A stretch of DNA of 6,566 bases from Fidelibacterota bacterium (lineage in GTDB: Bacteria; Fidelibacterota; Marinisomatia; Marinisomatales; UBA1611), in contig PBCV01000031.1 of NCBI GenBank assembly GCA_002717915.1, positions 3,661 to 10,226 of the forward strand. The letters are read 5' to 3'. Under the pieces are notes generated by a model. The model was not told where the DNA came from. It saw nothing but the letters and a program-made list of their open reading frames with translations, and searched no databases. Positions 6,496 to 6,566 of the stretch are shown piece by piece. Made by a program: the position numbers and the translations under genes. Numbering within the stretch: the stretch's first letter is position 1; every line of letters starts with the position of its first letter.

Positions 6496-6566
6496 GACAA
6501 TTCGATATCATCGTTGTAGGCGGCGGAGTCAACAGCCTGGTTACAGCCGCTTTAATGGGTAAAGCT
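6492..6566 (+). CDS. Second PYROXD2 / phytoene dehydrogenase-like FAD oxidoreductase, N-terminal part (runs off window)
   Basis: Only 25 codons are present. They begin at ATG 6492, which overlaps the previous stop by 4 bases (ATGA), with GGGA at 6480-6483 as ribosome site. The peptide reads D-I-I-V-V-G-G-G-V-N-S-L-V-T-A-A, a dinucleotide-binding G-G-G-x-N-x-L motif like that of the upstream gene (G-G-G-H-N-G-L) but clearly a different copy. The start position and motif spacing support a real gene. The rest is outside the window, so the family beyond an FAD/NAD(P)-binding oxidoreductase is inferred from this resemblance. Confidence 0.78.
   Translation, partial: MRQFDIIVVGGGVNSLVTAALMGKA

Overview
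The window is a gene-dense stretch of bacterial DNA, moderately AT-leaning, with every supported gene on the + strand. The only gaps between genes are 8 and 6 bases, and all other junctions overlap by 4 to 13 bases. I see no internal promoter or terminator, so it reads as one transcription unit that enters from the left and runs off the right. The taxon cannot be fixed from sequence alone. The gene styles (preQ1 enzymes, a bacterial-type selenocysteine signal, a standalone GcvT-like protein, PYROXD2-like oxidoreductases) resemble uncultured marine bacteria. A SAR406/Marinimicrobia-like or similar origin is only a guess.

Layout. Positions 1-999 hold the queuosine precursor (preQ1) block: the C-terminal end of queE, then complete queD and queF. 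These cover CPH4 formation (QueD), CDG formation (QueE) and the final reduction of preQ0 to preQ1 (QueF). The QueD has Arg where the first zinc-binding His is expected.

Positions 1006-1557 hold what an ordinary gene caller would split into two fragments at an in-frame TGA. I read it as one 183-residue AhpD/CMD-family peroxidase-like selenoprotein. The TGA replaces the second Cys of the CxxC redox motif, giving Cys-His-Tyr-Sec. The frame stays homologous after the TGA. A hairpin with a GGUC apical loop lies 18 nt after the TGA, which from memory is the same loop and spacing as the E. coli fdhF SECIS element. This is the strongest special feature in the window.

Positions 1550-6566 hold a tightly overlapped metabolic cassette: an M20-family metal-dependent deacylase, a dimethylarginine dimethylaminohydrolase-like (guanidino-modifying) enzyme, a standalone GcvT/DmdA-type folate-dependent aminomethyl/methyl transferase, a PYROXD2/phytoene-desaturase-like FAD oxidoreductase, and the start of a second FAD oxidoreductase of the same kind. 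Together they suggest breakdown or salvage of an N-acylated and/or N-methylated guanidino or amino compound: deacylation, guanidine hydrolysis, oxidation, and transfer of a one-carbon unit to tetrahydrofolate. That pathway is inference. The individual family assignments are much firmer.
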